The notes under the pieces were generated by a model. It searched no databases, was not told where the DNA came from, and worked only from the letters and a program-made list of their open reading frames with translations. Shown here one piece after another: positions 36,013 to 43,931 of a stretch of 45,105 bases of DNA. Source of the DNA: Bacteroidales bacterium Bact_11 (GTDB lineage Bacteria; Bacteroidota; Bacteroidia; Bacteroidales; UBA932); contig LUZC01000020.1 in the NCBI GenBank assembly GCA_001603505.1, positions 1 to 45,105 on the forward strand, in the 5' to 3' direction. A program made the translations under genes and the position numbers. The first letter of the stretch is position 1. Every line of letters starts with the position of its first letter.

Positions 36013-36019
36013 ATCCTTA

Positions 36020-36027
36020 CAAATATA
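36020..36027 (-). promoter_or_regulatory. -7 box of xseA, 7 bases before its ATG
   Basis: The minus strand reads TATATTTG, a full match, ending 7 bases before the ATG at 36012, so the leader is at most a few bases. Confidence 0.6.
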
Positions 36028-36049
36028 CGAAATAATCTGAGAATTTTTG

Positions 36050-36057
36050 TACTTTTG
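36050..36057 (+). promoter_or_regulatory. -7 box of yihA
   Basis: TACTTTTG is a full match, 21 bases before the ATG at 36079. It stands divergent to the xseA box, 22 bases away. Confidence 0.6.
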
Positions 36058-36078
36058 TACTACCAATTCTCCGCAGAA

Positions 36079-36675
36079 ATGATCATCAAGCAGGCCCTTT
36101 TTGCCGGAAGCAGCCAGCGTACCGACCAGAAGCCGAAAATCCGCCATCCGGAATTCGCCTTCATCGGGAGGAGCAATGTCGGAAAATCCTCGCTCATCAA
36201 CCGTCTCTGCGATCAGAAAGGCCTCGCCCACACCTCTTCCACACCCGGCAAGACACAACTCGTCAATCATTTCATCATCAACGACTCCTGGTACCTGGTC
36301 GACCTGCCGGGCTACGGCTATGCAAAGATGGGCAAGAAGGGCCGCGAAAAGCTGCAGGACATCATCAGCGACTACATCCTGCATTCGGAGGAGATGGTGC
36401 TCCTGTTCGTGCTGCTCGACGCCCGGCACGACCTGCAGGCCATCGACCGCGACTTCATCGCCGAACTCGGGGCGGAAGGCATCCCCTTCGCCCTCGTCTA
36501 CACCAAGTGCGACAAACTGGGCGTCAACGCGCTCAAGGCGCAGATCGAGCGCAACGAAGCCCTGCTCCGTGAAACCTGGGAAGAACTCCCGCCCGTTTTC
36601 TGCACCTCGTCCGAAACGGGCCAGGGACGCGACGAACTCCTGAACTACATCGAAACTATCCTGCAAAACCTATAA
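36079..36675 (+). CDS. yihA: Ribosome biogenesis GTP-binding protein YihA/EngB/YsxC
   Basis: The GTPase assists late assembly of the large ribosomal subunit. The 198-residue protein has G1 FIGRSNVGKSSLINRL, G2/G3 region TPGKTQLVNHF and VDLPGYGYAKMGK, G4 YTKCDKLG and G5 TSSETG. The ATG at 36079 is chosen because it follows the promoter box and fits family length. It is followed after 12 bases by prs. Confidence 0.96.
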   Translation: MIIKQALFAGSSQRTDQKPKIRHPEFAFIGRSNVGKSSLINRLCDQKGLAHTSSTPGKTQLVNHFIINDSWYLVDLPGYGYAKMGKKGREKLQDIISDYILHSEEMVLLFVLLDARHDLQAIDRDFIAELGAEGIPFALVYTKCDKLGVNALKAQIERNEALLRETWEELPPVFCTSSETGQGRDELLNYIETILQNL

Positions 36676-36687
36676 AAACTTCAACCC

Positions 36688-37638
36688 ATGCAAGAATACG
36701 ATCACAAACTGAAGATTTTCGCCTGCAGCGGCTCCCGCGCCTTCGCCGAGCAGATCGCCCAGAAACTCAACACGAAACTCGGCGATTCCGAGCTGACCGT
36801 CTTCAGCGACGGGGAGTTCCAGCCGCAATTCACGGAAAGTGTCCGCGGTTCCGCCGTGTTCATCGTCCAGAGCACCAATCCGCCGGCCGACAACCTCTTC
36901 GAGCTTCTGCTGATGATCGATGCCGCCCGCCGCGCCTCCGCCTACAAGGTGATTGCCGTGATTCCGTATTTTGGCTGGGCCCGCCAGGACCGCAAAGACC
37001 GTCCCCGCGTGTCCATCGCTTCCAAACTCGTGGCCAATATGCTGACTGCCGCCGGCTGCGACCGCGTGATGACCTGCGAACTCCACGCCGCCCAGATTCA
37101 GGGATTCTTCGACATCCCGGTCGACCACCTCTGGGCCAGTTCGATCTTCATCCCCTATATCCAGGCGATGAATCTGGAGAACCTTTCCATCGCTTCCCCC
37201 GACATGGGCGGCGCCAAGAAGGCCAACGTCTATGCCAAGCATCTCAACGCCCCGCTGATCATCTGCCACAAGGACCGCTCCAAGGCCAACGTGATCGGCA
37301 GCATGACCGCCATCGGAGAAATCGAAGGCCGCAACGTGGTGATCGTCGACGACATGGTCGATACCGCCGGCACCATCACCAAATGCGCCGAAGTGCTGAT
37401 GGAGCGCGGCGCGCTCAGCGTACGCGCCGTCTGCACCCACCCGATCCTCTCCGGACCGGCCTACGACCGCATCAACGCCTCCGCCATCCAGGAGTTCCTC
37501 GTGGCCGATACGATTCCGTTGAACCCGGACAAGGACAATTCGAAGTTCACCGTGCTGTCGATGACCGGCATGTTTGCCGACGTTATCGACCGCATCTACC
37601 ATAACGAACCGGTCAGCGACCTCTTTATCCGTTGTTAG
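36688..37638 (+). CDS. prs: Ribose-phosphate pyrophosphokinase
   Basis: The enzyme makes PRPP for nucleotide, His, Trp and NAD synthesis. The 316-residue protein has YFGWARQDRKDRPRVSIASK (about 93-112), the conserved ELHAAQIQGFFDIPVDHL and the PRPP-binding loop VVIVDDMVDTAGTI. Prs supplies PRPP and nadE follows 2 bases later, so a link to NAD synthesis is plausible. Confidence 0.97.
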   Translation: MQEYDHKLKIFACSGSRAFAEQIAQKLNTKLGDSELTVFSDGEFQPQFTESVRGSAVFIVQSTNPPADNLFELLLMIDAARRASAYKVIAVIPYFGWARQDRKDRPRVSIASKLVANMLTAAGCDRVMTCELHAAQIQGFFDIPVDHLWASSIFIPYIQAMNLENLSIASPDMGGAKKANVYAKHLNAPLIICHKDRSKANVIGSMTAIGEIEGRNVVIVDDMVDTAGTITKCAEVLMERGALSVRAVCTHPILSGPAYDRINASAIQEFLVADTIPLNPDKDNSKFTVLSMTGMFADVIDRIYHNEPVSDLFIRC

Positions 37639-37640
37639 CC

Positions 37641-38486
37641 ATGATTCTTGAACCCTCACGCGACATCGCCGAAGTCCACGACCTCATTGTCGGAAAACTG
37701 CGCGACTACTTCGCCGGCGCAGGCCTCAAGAAGGCCGTGTTGGGGCTGTCGGGCGGCATCGACTCCGCGCTCGTTGCCGCACTGGCCGTCGATGCACTCG
37801 GTGCGGAGAACGTCCACGGCATCCTCATGCCGTCGGGCTACTCTTCCCTCGGCTCCGTGACCGACTCCGTGGAACTGGCCAACAACCTCGACATCGGCTA
37901 CGACATCATCCCCATCGAGAAGATCTACAAGCGGGCGATGATCGAGATGATCAAGTTCTTCGAACTCGGCAAATGGCACGTGGCGCAGGAAAACCTCCAG
38001 GCCCGCATCCGCGGCACCATCCTGATGACGTGGGCCAACCGCTTCAACGCACTGCTGCTCAACACGTCCAACAAGAGCGAATTGTTCACCGGCTACGGCA
38101 CCCTCTACGGCGACCTCTGCGGTGCCGTGATGGTGATCGCCGACCTCTACAAGCTGCAGGTGTACGAGCTTTCCCGCTACGAGAACATCCTGCACGGCCA
38201 GGAACTCATCCCCGAATCGATTCTCACGAAAGCCCCTTCCGCCGAACTCCGCCCGAACCAGAAAGACAGCGATTCGCTGCCGGAGTACGAGCATCTCGAT
38301 CCGGTGCTCCACGCCCTGTGTGAAGAGGATCTCACGCCCGAGCAGGTGGTGGAACGGGGTACCGACGCCGCCTTGGTCGACCGCATCGTGCGGCTGAAAA
38401 AAGGCGCCGCGTTCAAGGTGTTGCAGATTCCGCCTGTGATCGTGGTGGGCTCGCATCCCATTGTACCGGCATTCAAACAGATCTGA
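37641..38486 (+). CDS. nadE: NAD+ synthase, synthetase domain only
   Basis: The 281-residue protein is the short form without the glutaminase (CN hydrolase) domain, so it should use ammonia. It shows the ATP pyrophosphatase P-loop LGLSGGIDSALVAALAVDAL (about 36-55), MPSGYSS, NTSNKSELFTGYGTLYGD and KAPSAELRPNQKDSDSLP. The start is the ATG at 37641, just after the prs stop; an in-frame codon at 37632 lies within prs. Confidence 0.95.
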   Translation: MILEPSRDIAEVHDLIVGKLRDYFAGAGLKKAVLGLSGGIDSALVAALAVDALGAENVHGILMPSGYSSLGSVTDSVELANNLDIGYDIIPIEKIYKRAMIEMIKFFELGKWHVAQENLQARIRGTILMTWANRFNALLLNTSNKSELFTGYGTLYGDLCGAVMVIADLYKLQVYELSRYENILHGQELIPESILTKAPSAELRPNQKDSDSLPEYEHLDPVLHALCEEDLTPEQVVERGTDAALVDRIVRLKKGAAFKVLQIPPVIVVGSHPIVPAFKQI

Positions 38487-38490
38487 TCCG

Positions 38491-38760
38491 ATGAAAGTCT
38501 TCCTCCTGGCAGTCGTACTCCTGGCCCTGGCCGTCGCTGGCCTGGCTGTCACGATCCTGGTCAGGAAGGACGGAAAATTCCCCGACGGCGAGATCTCCCA
38601 TAACAAGGAGCTGCGCCGCCGCGGCATCATCTGCGCCAAGGAGGAAGAACTACGCCTGTGGCGCAAACGCAACCCGAAAGCAGCGCTTCAGGGCAAGCGT
38701 CCCGACACCTGCCCCGAAGGCGGCTGCGAAGGCTGCGCCTTTTTTGAACCTGTCCCTTAA
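38491..38760 (+). CDS. Small membrane-anchored protein with Cys-rich C terminus
   Basis: The 89-residue protein has one N-terminal membrane segment (MKVFLLAVVLLALAVAGLAV) and a basic soluble part containing the strand GKFPDGEISHNKELRRRGI and a cluster C-x4-C-x2-C at the end (CPEGGCEGCAFF). The cysteine spacing could hold a metal, but this is not shown. Similar small proteins are common hypotheticals in Bacteroidetes. It lies 4 bases after nadE and 8 before scpB. Confidence 0.8.
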   Translation: MKVFLLAVVLLALAVAGLAVTILVRKDGKFPDGEISHNKELRRRGIICAKEEELRLWRKRNPKAALQGKRPDTCPEGGCEGCAFFEPVP

Positions 38761-38768
38761 CGGAAACC

Positions 38769-39569
38769 ATGTTAGTCAAAACCTCCATCAAAGAACGCAT
38801 CTGCTATGTAGAGATGCAGAACGCCGAGCATTTCAACTGTCTCAGCGAAACCATGTGCCACGAACTCACCGACGCCATCCGGTCGGGATATGAAAAAGAA
38901 TGCGTGGGCATCGTGCTCAAGGCACAATGTTCCAAAGGCGTGTGGAGCGCCGGCCACGACATCCGCGAACTGCCTCAGGGCGGCGACGATCCGCTGGCTT
39001 ACGACGTGCCGATGGAGAGATTGCTCCGCTGTGTGCAGGAGACGCCCATCCCCGTCATCGCCTGCGTCACCGGCACCGTGTGGGGCGGCGCCTGCGACCT
39101 GTGCCTGTCGTGCGACATGATCGTCAGCACCGACACGGCCACATTCGCCATTACGCCCGCCAAGATCGGCATCCCGTACAACGCCTCGGGCATCATGCAT
39201 TTCATCAACCAGCTGGGCATCAACAAGGCCCGCGAGATGTTCTTCCTCGCCACGCCCATCACCGCGCAGGACGCCCTCAACGTGGGCCTCATCAACCGCG
39301 TCGCCAAGGCCGAAGACCTCGACCAGATGCTGGAAGAGCAGTTCCTCACGCCGCTGCGTCGCAACAGCATCATGTCGATCAGCGCCATCAAGCGCCAGTT
39401 CCGCGCCCTCAGCAAGGCCGCGAACCTCATCCCCTCCGAGACGTTCGAGCACATCAACGCCTACCGCACCAAGGTGTATAAGGGCACCGACTACCTCGAG
39501 GGCATCCGTTCCTTCCTGGAGAAACGCGCCCCCGTCTACAAAGGCAAAGCCAGCGATTTGGACGACTAG
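38769..39569 (+). CDS. scpB: Methylmalonyl-CoA decarboxylase (crotonase family)
   Basis: The 266-residue protein follows E. coli ScpB closely: SAGHDIRELPQGGDDPLAYD with His63, GTVWGGACDLCLSCDMI forming the oxyanion hole, and ITPAKIGIPYNASG with Tyr137, the His and Tyr matching the positions known for ScpB. It turns methylmalonyl-CoA into propionyl-CoA, fitting propionate formation from succinate in Bacteroidales. No other gene of that path is here. Confidence 0.9.
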   Translation: MLVKTSIKERICYVEMQNAEHFNCLSETMCHELTDAIRSGYEKECVGIVLKAQCSKGVWSAGHDIRELPQGGDDPLAYDVPMERLLRCVQETPIPVIACVTGTVWGGACDLCLSCDMIVSTDTATFAITPAKIGIPYNASGIMHFINQLGINKAREMFFLATPITAQDALNVGLINRVAKAEDLDQMLEEQFLTPLRRNSIMSISAIKRQFRALSKAANLIPSETFEHINAYRTKVYKGTDYLEGIRSFLEKRAPVYKGKASDLDD

Positions 39570-41491
39570 AGACGCTGTGTCACGAACCGGAAGAACGGGT
39601 CGATCTCTTTCTTGTTGGTAAAACGCACGATATACGCCTGGTCGCCCAGATCGTCGGCCAGGGCGGCAGGCACGCGGTCGCACAGACACATCACGGCGCC
39701 GTACTTCTCCATCACTTCCTGATGACTGTGGACATAAGTCTTTCCGTCGCGGCGTGAGGCGTAGGCGCAGTAGTACTGTTCGCCTTCTCCCTTGCGGCGC
39801 TCATCGAAAGCCACCATGTCGGCCCAGATCTGATAGACGTCGGTCGAATGGGCGAAGTTCATCATGTCGGGCGTGTAGCCTCCCGGCGGGCGCATGTTCA
39901 CCTCCAGGCCAACGTAATCGCCCTTCTTGCCCAGTCCCTCGCGGTCGCGATCGAGCTGGAAATACTCCAGGTGAACAAAGCGGCTCGGCGTGTTGAACGC
40001 ACGGACCGTGCGGCGGCCTATCTCAGCGAGCTTCTTCGGAACGGTTTTGTTGACCCAGTAGGTGGTGTCGAGGTTGTAGTGGACCACGTCCATCACGGGA
40101 TCACAGAAAACCGAGTTGTTCTCAAAGATGGGCTCCAGCTTCGAGTTGTAGATGGCGTCGTAGCTCAGCAACTGGCCGGTGATGAACTCCTCGATGACGA
40201 AGAGTCCGTAGTTCGGATGCGCGTCGAACCATTCGGCCAGCTCGGCGTCACTACTGAGCTTGAAGGTGCCGGCGGCGCCCATGCCGCTGTCGGGCTTGGC
40301 AATCACGGGATAGCCCGTCTTCCTGACGAAGGACTCCACGGCCTTGCGGCCTTCCGAGCCCTTGATCTGCCGCGCCGTCGGGATGCCGCCCAGCGCGTAG
40401 TATTTCTTCATTTCCGACTTGTTCTTGATGGCGGCGATGCGGTCGTTCCGGATGCCGGTGGTCACGTTGAACTCGGTGCGCAGGCGCGCGTCCTGCTCGA
40501 GCCAGTACTCGTTGTTCGACTCGATCCAGTCGATCCGGCCGTACTTGTGGGCGAACCAGGCCACGGCGCGGTACACCTCGTCGTAGTCTTCCAGATTGTT
40601 CACCTTATAATAGTCCGTGAGACTCTGCCGAAGATTCCACGGGAGGTTTTCGTAGTTGGTGTCCGCAATGCCCAGCACGTTCACGCCGTTGCGCTTGGCG
40701 CCGGCGCAGAACTGCCAGTAGGTGTGTGGAAAATGGGGGGAAATAAAAATCAGGTTCATAAACAGATAAAATGCTCCTTCATCACAAATGCGGCGCATGG
40801 CGCCACGGGATATTTCATAGGCTTCTCCCCGGATCTCGGTACGGCCGCCGCTCACCTTGACATAGCCGCCGTCGCGGAACGTGTAGAAGCGGCGCCCCCA
40901 ACTGTCGGGGAAAATGATGTCTTCGAACAGGCGCCGGCCGTGCAGTTCCATGCCGCGCACCTGCTCCAGATGCGGAATCAGGTTGATGTCGGTCAGGCCC
41001 AGGCCCTTGAGCCAGCGGCGGTACTGCGGGTCCACGGCCTCGTCGGCAAACTCCGGATGCGAATACACCCGGTCGGCGCAGTTCATCGAGCCGGCGCTGC
41101 AGCCCATCACCACGCCGGGATAATCCTTCAGCAGGGCGCCCAGGCCGATTTCGTGGATGAAGCGGTTCTGCGTGGGCGTATGTCCGCCGCAGAGCACCAC
41201 CCAGTCGGCCTTCGTCACCAGTTCGGCGGCCCGATGGGCATTGTGCCGGTCGAGCATCGTGATGGAGGCGGTGGCGATGCCCGACTTGTGGATACAGTCG
41301 CTCATCCCCTTCTTCACCGACGCCGTGAAGCCCTTGTCGTCCGGCGCGGCGCTCACCAGCAGCACGCGGGGCAGCCTGCGGCCGCCCGTGGCCTCCGCCA
41401 GCGCCGCCTTGACCTCGGCCAGAAAGCCGTTGTCCTCCGTAAACCGCTCCTCGCCGTACCGCGTGGGACTCCCTGTCAAAAACAGTGTCAT
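39566..41491 (-). CDS. Peptidase S51 / ATP-grasp ligase fusion
   Basis: One 641-residue frame holds two enzymes. Residues 1-245 are an S51 (dipeptidase E/cyanophycinase-like) domain: WVVLCGGHTPTQNRFIHE, the nucleophile elbow VMGCSAGSMNCADR (Ser about 132), and a C-terminal FYTFRDGGYVKVSGG. Residues 246-641 form an ATP-grasp ligase: NLIFISPHFPHTYWQFC, IESNNEYWLEQDARLR, MKKYYALGGIPTARQIKG, GYPVIAKPDSGMGAAGTFKL and the metal-binding LEVNMRPPGGYTPDM. The junction reads GAFYLFMNLIF, so the second half begins at a Met that would be a natural start if separate. No frameshift is visible. Substrates unknown. A TACCTTTG box lies 7 bases upstream. Confidence 0.85.
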   Translation of the reverse strand: MTLFLTGSPTRYGEERFTEDNGFLAEVKAALAEATGGRRLPRVLLVSAAPDDKGFTASVKKGMSDCIHKSGIATASITMLDRHNAHRAAELVTKADWVVLCGGHTPTQNRFIHEIGLGALLKDYPGVVMGCSAGSMNCADRVYSHPEFADEAVDPQYRRWLKGLGLTDINLIPHLEQVRGMELHGRRLFEDIIFPDSWGRRFYTFRDGGYVKVSGGRTEIRGEAYEISRGAMRRICDEGAFYLFMNLIFISPHFPHTYWQFCAGAKRNGVNVLGIADTNYENLPWNLRQSLTDYYKVNNLEDYDEVYRAVAWFAHKYGRIDWIESNNEYWLEQDARLRTEFNVTTGIRNDRIAAIKNKSEMKKYYALGGIPTARQIKGSEGRKAVESFVRKTGYPVIAKPDSGMGAAGTFKLSSDAELAEWFDAHPNYGLFVIEEFITGQLLSYDAIYNSKLEPIFENNSVFCDPVMDVVHYNLDTTYWVNKTVPKKLAEIGRRTVRAFNTPSRFVHLEYFQLDRDREGLGKKGDYVGLEVNMRPPGGYTPDMMNFAHSTDVYQIWADMVAFDERRKGEGEQYYCAYASRRDGKTYVHSHQEVMEKYGAVMCLCDRVPAALADDLGDQAYIVRFTNKKEIDPFFRFVTQRL

Positions 41492-41498
41492 ACGGCGG

Positions 41499-41506
41499 CA
41501 AAGGTA
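41499..41506 (-). promoter_or_regulatory. -7 box of the S51/ATP-grasp gene, 7 bases before its ATG
   Basis: The minus strand reads TACCTTTG. It directly follows the T-run of the mscL terminator, so stop of one transcript and start of the next are within 10 bases. Confidence 0.6.
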
Positions 41507-41537
41507 AGAAAAAAAGAAGTGACGGTATCGCCACTTC
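41507..41537 (-). terminator. Terminator of mscL
   Basis: On the minus strand GAAGTG (41537-41532) pairs with CACTTC (41521-41516), extended by a G-T pair and CG/CG around ATAC, followed by seven T. It lies 31 bases past the mscL stop. Confidence 0.8.
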
Positions 41538-41567
41538 TCATTTTGTCCGGGTTGACCGGGAATCTTG

Positions 41568-41993
41568 TTACTTCTTCTTCAGTTCGTCGCGGATTTCGCG
41601 GAGGAGCTGGATGTCCTCGGGAACGACCGGTTCGGCGGGTGCCGGAGCGGGTTCTTCCTTCTTCTTGGTCATCTTGTTGATGCCTTTGAGCACGAAGAAG
41701 ATACAGAGCGCGATGATGAGGAAGTCGACGGCAGCCTGGATGAAGTTGCCATAGGTGAGATACACGCCCGGTTTGACCACTTCGCCGGCGGCGTCGAGCA
41801 CCTCGTGACGGAGCGTGACGGCCAGTTTCGTGAAGTCCACATTGCCGAGCAGCGCGCCGATGAGCGGCATGATGATGTCGGCGACCAGCGAAGAAACGAT
41901 CTTGCCGAACGCCCCGCCGATGACCACACCGACGGCCATGTCCATCACGTTGCCCTTAAGCGCGAATTCTTTGAATTCTTTGATGAGTCCCAT
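41568..41993 (-). CDS. mscL: Large-conductance mechanosensitive channel
   Basis: MscL opens at high membrane tension to release solutes on osmotic downshock. The 141-residue protein has the N-terminal amphipathic helix and TM1 ([20 protein letters not shown]), the periplasmic loop, TM2 ([20 protein letters not shown]) and a charged C-terminal bundle after an Ala/Pro linker. Possible -7 box TATCTTTA (42022-42015) 21 bases upstream. Confidence 0.97.
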   Translation of the reverse strand: MGLIKEFKEFALKGNVMDMAVGVVIGGAFGKIVSSLVADIIMPLIGALLGNVDFTKLAVTLRHEVLDAAGEVVKPGVYLTYGNFIQAAVDFLIIALCIFFVLKGINKMTKKKEEPAPAPAEPVVPEDIQLLREIRDELKKK

Positions 41994-42023
41994 AGTTATT
42001 GTGTTTATTTGTTGTAAAGATAG

Positions 42024-42653
42024 TTATTTTTTCCGGATGATGTGCAGGCCGTCGCGCAGCGGAAGGATGAAATGCTCCACGCGGTCGTCGCCCGACACCA
42101 GGTCGTTGAAGGCCAGGATGCCGACGCTCTGCCGGTCGCGAGGCGTTTCCCCTGCATAGACCTTCCCGTCCCAGAGCACATTGTCGGCGACGATCAGGCC
42201 GCCGGGACGCACCTCGTCGACCACCGCCTGGTAATACGCCACGTAATCGCGTTTGTCGGCGTCGATGAATACCAGGTCGAAGGGGCCTGCCAGCGCCGGG
42301 ACCACGTCGAGCGCGTCGCCGATGTGCAGCCGGATGCGGTCTGTCACCCCTGCCCGCTCGAAACCCTCCCGGATGAGGGTTTCCATCTCGTCGTTGATTT
42401 CGATGGTGTCGATGCGGCCGCCTTCCGGCAGGGCCATGGCCATCCACACCGTGGCGTAACCGGAAAAAGTGCCTATTTCCAACACCCGCTGCGGGCGCTG
42501 CAGACGCACGATCTCGCGGAGCAGCGCACCAACCGTGGGCCCGCAGACCTGGCGCCCGTGGCTGGTCCGCAGCCAGGACTGCCGTTCAATCCACGCAAGC
42601 GCATCGCCCTGCGGCGTATCACATTCCCGGAGATACCGTTCCAGTGCGTCCAT
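42024..42653 (-). CDS. O-methyltransferase, SAM-dependent (COMT family)
   Basis: The 209-residue protein has the class I fold: motif I VLEIGTFSGYATVWMA (about 57-72), the acidic GGRIDTIEIND, the metal site FDLVFIDADKRDY and IVADNVLWDGKVY, typical of Mg-dependent catechol-type O-methyltransferases. The physiological acceptor in such bacterial enzymes is usually unknown. Its ATG abuts the stop of the M16 peptidase gene. Confidence 0.92.
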   Translation of the reverse strand: MDALERYLRECDTPQGDALAWIERQSWLRTSHGRQVCGPTVGALLREIVRLQRPQRVLEIGTFSGYATVWMAMALPEGGRIDTIEINDEMETLIREGFERAGVTDRIRLHIGDALDVVPALAGPFDLVFIDADKRDYVAYYQAVVDEVRPGGLIVADNVLWDGKVYAGETPRDRQSVGILAFNDLVSGDDRVEHFILPLRDGLHIIRKK

Positions 42654-43892
42654 CTATCTGAATATCAAAGTGGAAAGCCGTTCTTCCGACAATACGTCCA
42701 CAGCCACCTGCTGCAACGAGGCCGCCGTGATGGCATTGATGCGACGGCGCACCTCGTCGTCGGACATGATCTCGCCGAACACCAGCATGCTCTTGGCCAT
42801 GGCCAGCGCCTGCGCCTCGCCATTGTCCGACGACACCGCCAGCTGCCCCAGCAGCTGTTTCTTGGCCGTGCGCAACGCCCGGTCGGAAAGCGGCTTGTCG
42901 CGGAGCGCAGCCAGTTCGTCGTGGACCAGCGCGATGCACCGTTCCAGGTTGCCCTTTTCGCAACCGAAATAGATAAGGAACGACCCGTTGTCGGCAAACT
43001 GCGTGTACGAGGCGTCGATGGCATACACCAGGGCGTTCTTCTCGCGCAGCTTCTGGTTGAGCCGCGAGTTGGCGCCCGGGCCGCCGAGCAGGTTGGCCAG
43101 CAGGATCAGTTCCATGCGGCGCTCGTCGTAGTAGGAGAAGGCCGTGGTGCCGATGATACAGTTGATCTGGTGGTTCTTCTTGGCCACTTCCCGGGTGAAG
43201 CGTTCGCCCGACGACAACGCGGCCGTAGCGGGACGCGCTGGCTGAGGCGCCGGACGGTAACCGGCCGGAATGTATTTCTCGACCACCTGCCGCACGATCT
43301 TTTCGGCCCGCTGCGGCGTGAAGTTGCCCACCAGCGAGATGCACATGTTCTCGGGCAGGAAGTTCTTGCGGACATAGGCCTGCAGCGCCGCGGAATCGAT
43401 GCTCCGCAGGCTCTTGGCCGTGCCGAGAATGGGCCGCGCCAGCGGGCTTTCGCCGAAGAGCAGGCGCTCGAACTCCTCGAAGATACATTCCGAAGGAGAG
43501 TCTTTGTACATATTGATTTCGTCGATTACCACGCAACGCTCCTTGTCGAGCTCTTTCTGCGGATAGGTCGAGGTGAATGCCAGTTCAAACAGCAGGTCGA
43601 CGGCCTTGGCCGCGTCTTCCTTGAGCACGGTGGAATAGAGTACCGTCTCCTCCTTGGCCGTGTAGGCATTGAGCTCGCCGCCCAGCACTTCGAGGCGGTT
43701 GCTGATCTGCTGCGGGGTGCGGCGCGGCGTGCCTTTGAAGAGCATGTGCTCCGTCATGTGGGCGATGCCGCTGCGGTCTTCGGGTTCGTTGCGCGTGCCC
43801 GACCGGATGGCCAGCGCCGAATACGCCACTTGCGACCGGGTGCGCCGGAAAGCGAACTGCAGGCCGCATTCAAAAGTCTTTACATAAAACAT
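42654..43892 (-). CDS. M16 family zinc peptidase (pitrilysin/YmxG-like)
   Basis: The 412-residue protein has the inverted zinc motif HxxEH in GIAHMTEHMLF (His45, Glu48, His49) and a downstream acidic segment with VVIDEINMY that supplies the third ligand, then the inactive C-terminal M16 half with GGPGANSRLNQKLREKNALVYAI. There is no signal peptide, so it is likely cytosolic, as in processing-peptidase-like M16B proteins. It leads an operon with the O-methyltransferase. Confidence 0.94.
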   Translation of the reverse strand: MFYVKTFECGLQFAFRRTRSQVAYSALAIRSGTRNEPEDRSGIAHMTEHMLFKGTPRRTPQQISNRLEVLGGELNAYTAKEETVLYSTVLKEDAAKAVDLLFELAFTSTYPQKELDKERCVVIDEINMYKDSPSECIFEEFERLLFGESPLARPILGTAKSLRSIDSAALQAYVRKNFLPENMCISLVGNFTPQRAEKIVRQVVEKYIPAGYRPAPQPARPATAALSSGERFTREVAKKNHQINCIIGTTAFSYYDERRMELILLANLLGGPGANSRLNQKLREKNALVYAIDASYTQFADNGSFLIYFGCEKGNLERCIALVHDELAALRDKPLSDRALRTAKKQLLGQLAVSSDNGEAQALAMAKSMLVFGEIMSDDEVRRRINAITAASLQQVAVDVLSEERLSTLIFR

Positions 43893-43896
43893 GCGA

Positions 43897-43904
43897 CAAA
43901 AATA
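43897..43904 (-). promoter_or_regulatory. -7 box of M16 peptidase gene, 4 bases before its ATG
   Basis: The minus strand reads TATTTTTG, a full match, ending 4 bases before the ATG at 43892. It lies only 13 bases from the divergent dnaX box. Confidence 0.55.
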
Positions 43905-43917
43905 GACAAATTATTCG

Positions 43918-43925
43918 TACATTTG
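43918..43925 (+). promoter_or_regulatory. -7 box of dnaX, 6 bases before its ATG
   Basis: TACATTTG is a full match, ending 6 bases before the ATG at 43932. Polymerase at this site would cover the divergent box at 43897-43904. Confidence 0.6.
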
Positions 43926-43931
43926 TAGGTT

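Noticed and set aside
34822-36666. Longer version of xseA starting at 36666
   Set aside because: The extra 218 codons are antisense to yihA; promoter box and family start favour 36012.
39566-41491. Sequencing frameshift as the cause of the S51/ATP-grasp fusion
   Set aside because: Both halves are in the same frame and full length, so a frameshift would not create the join; only loss of a stop codon could, and this is kept as a caveat.
42042-43928. Long plus-strand frame opposite the methyltransferase and M16 genes
   Set aside because: Spans two real genes and their junction in antisense; no motif and no start signal.
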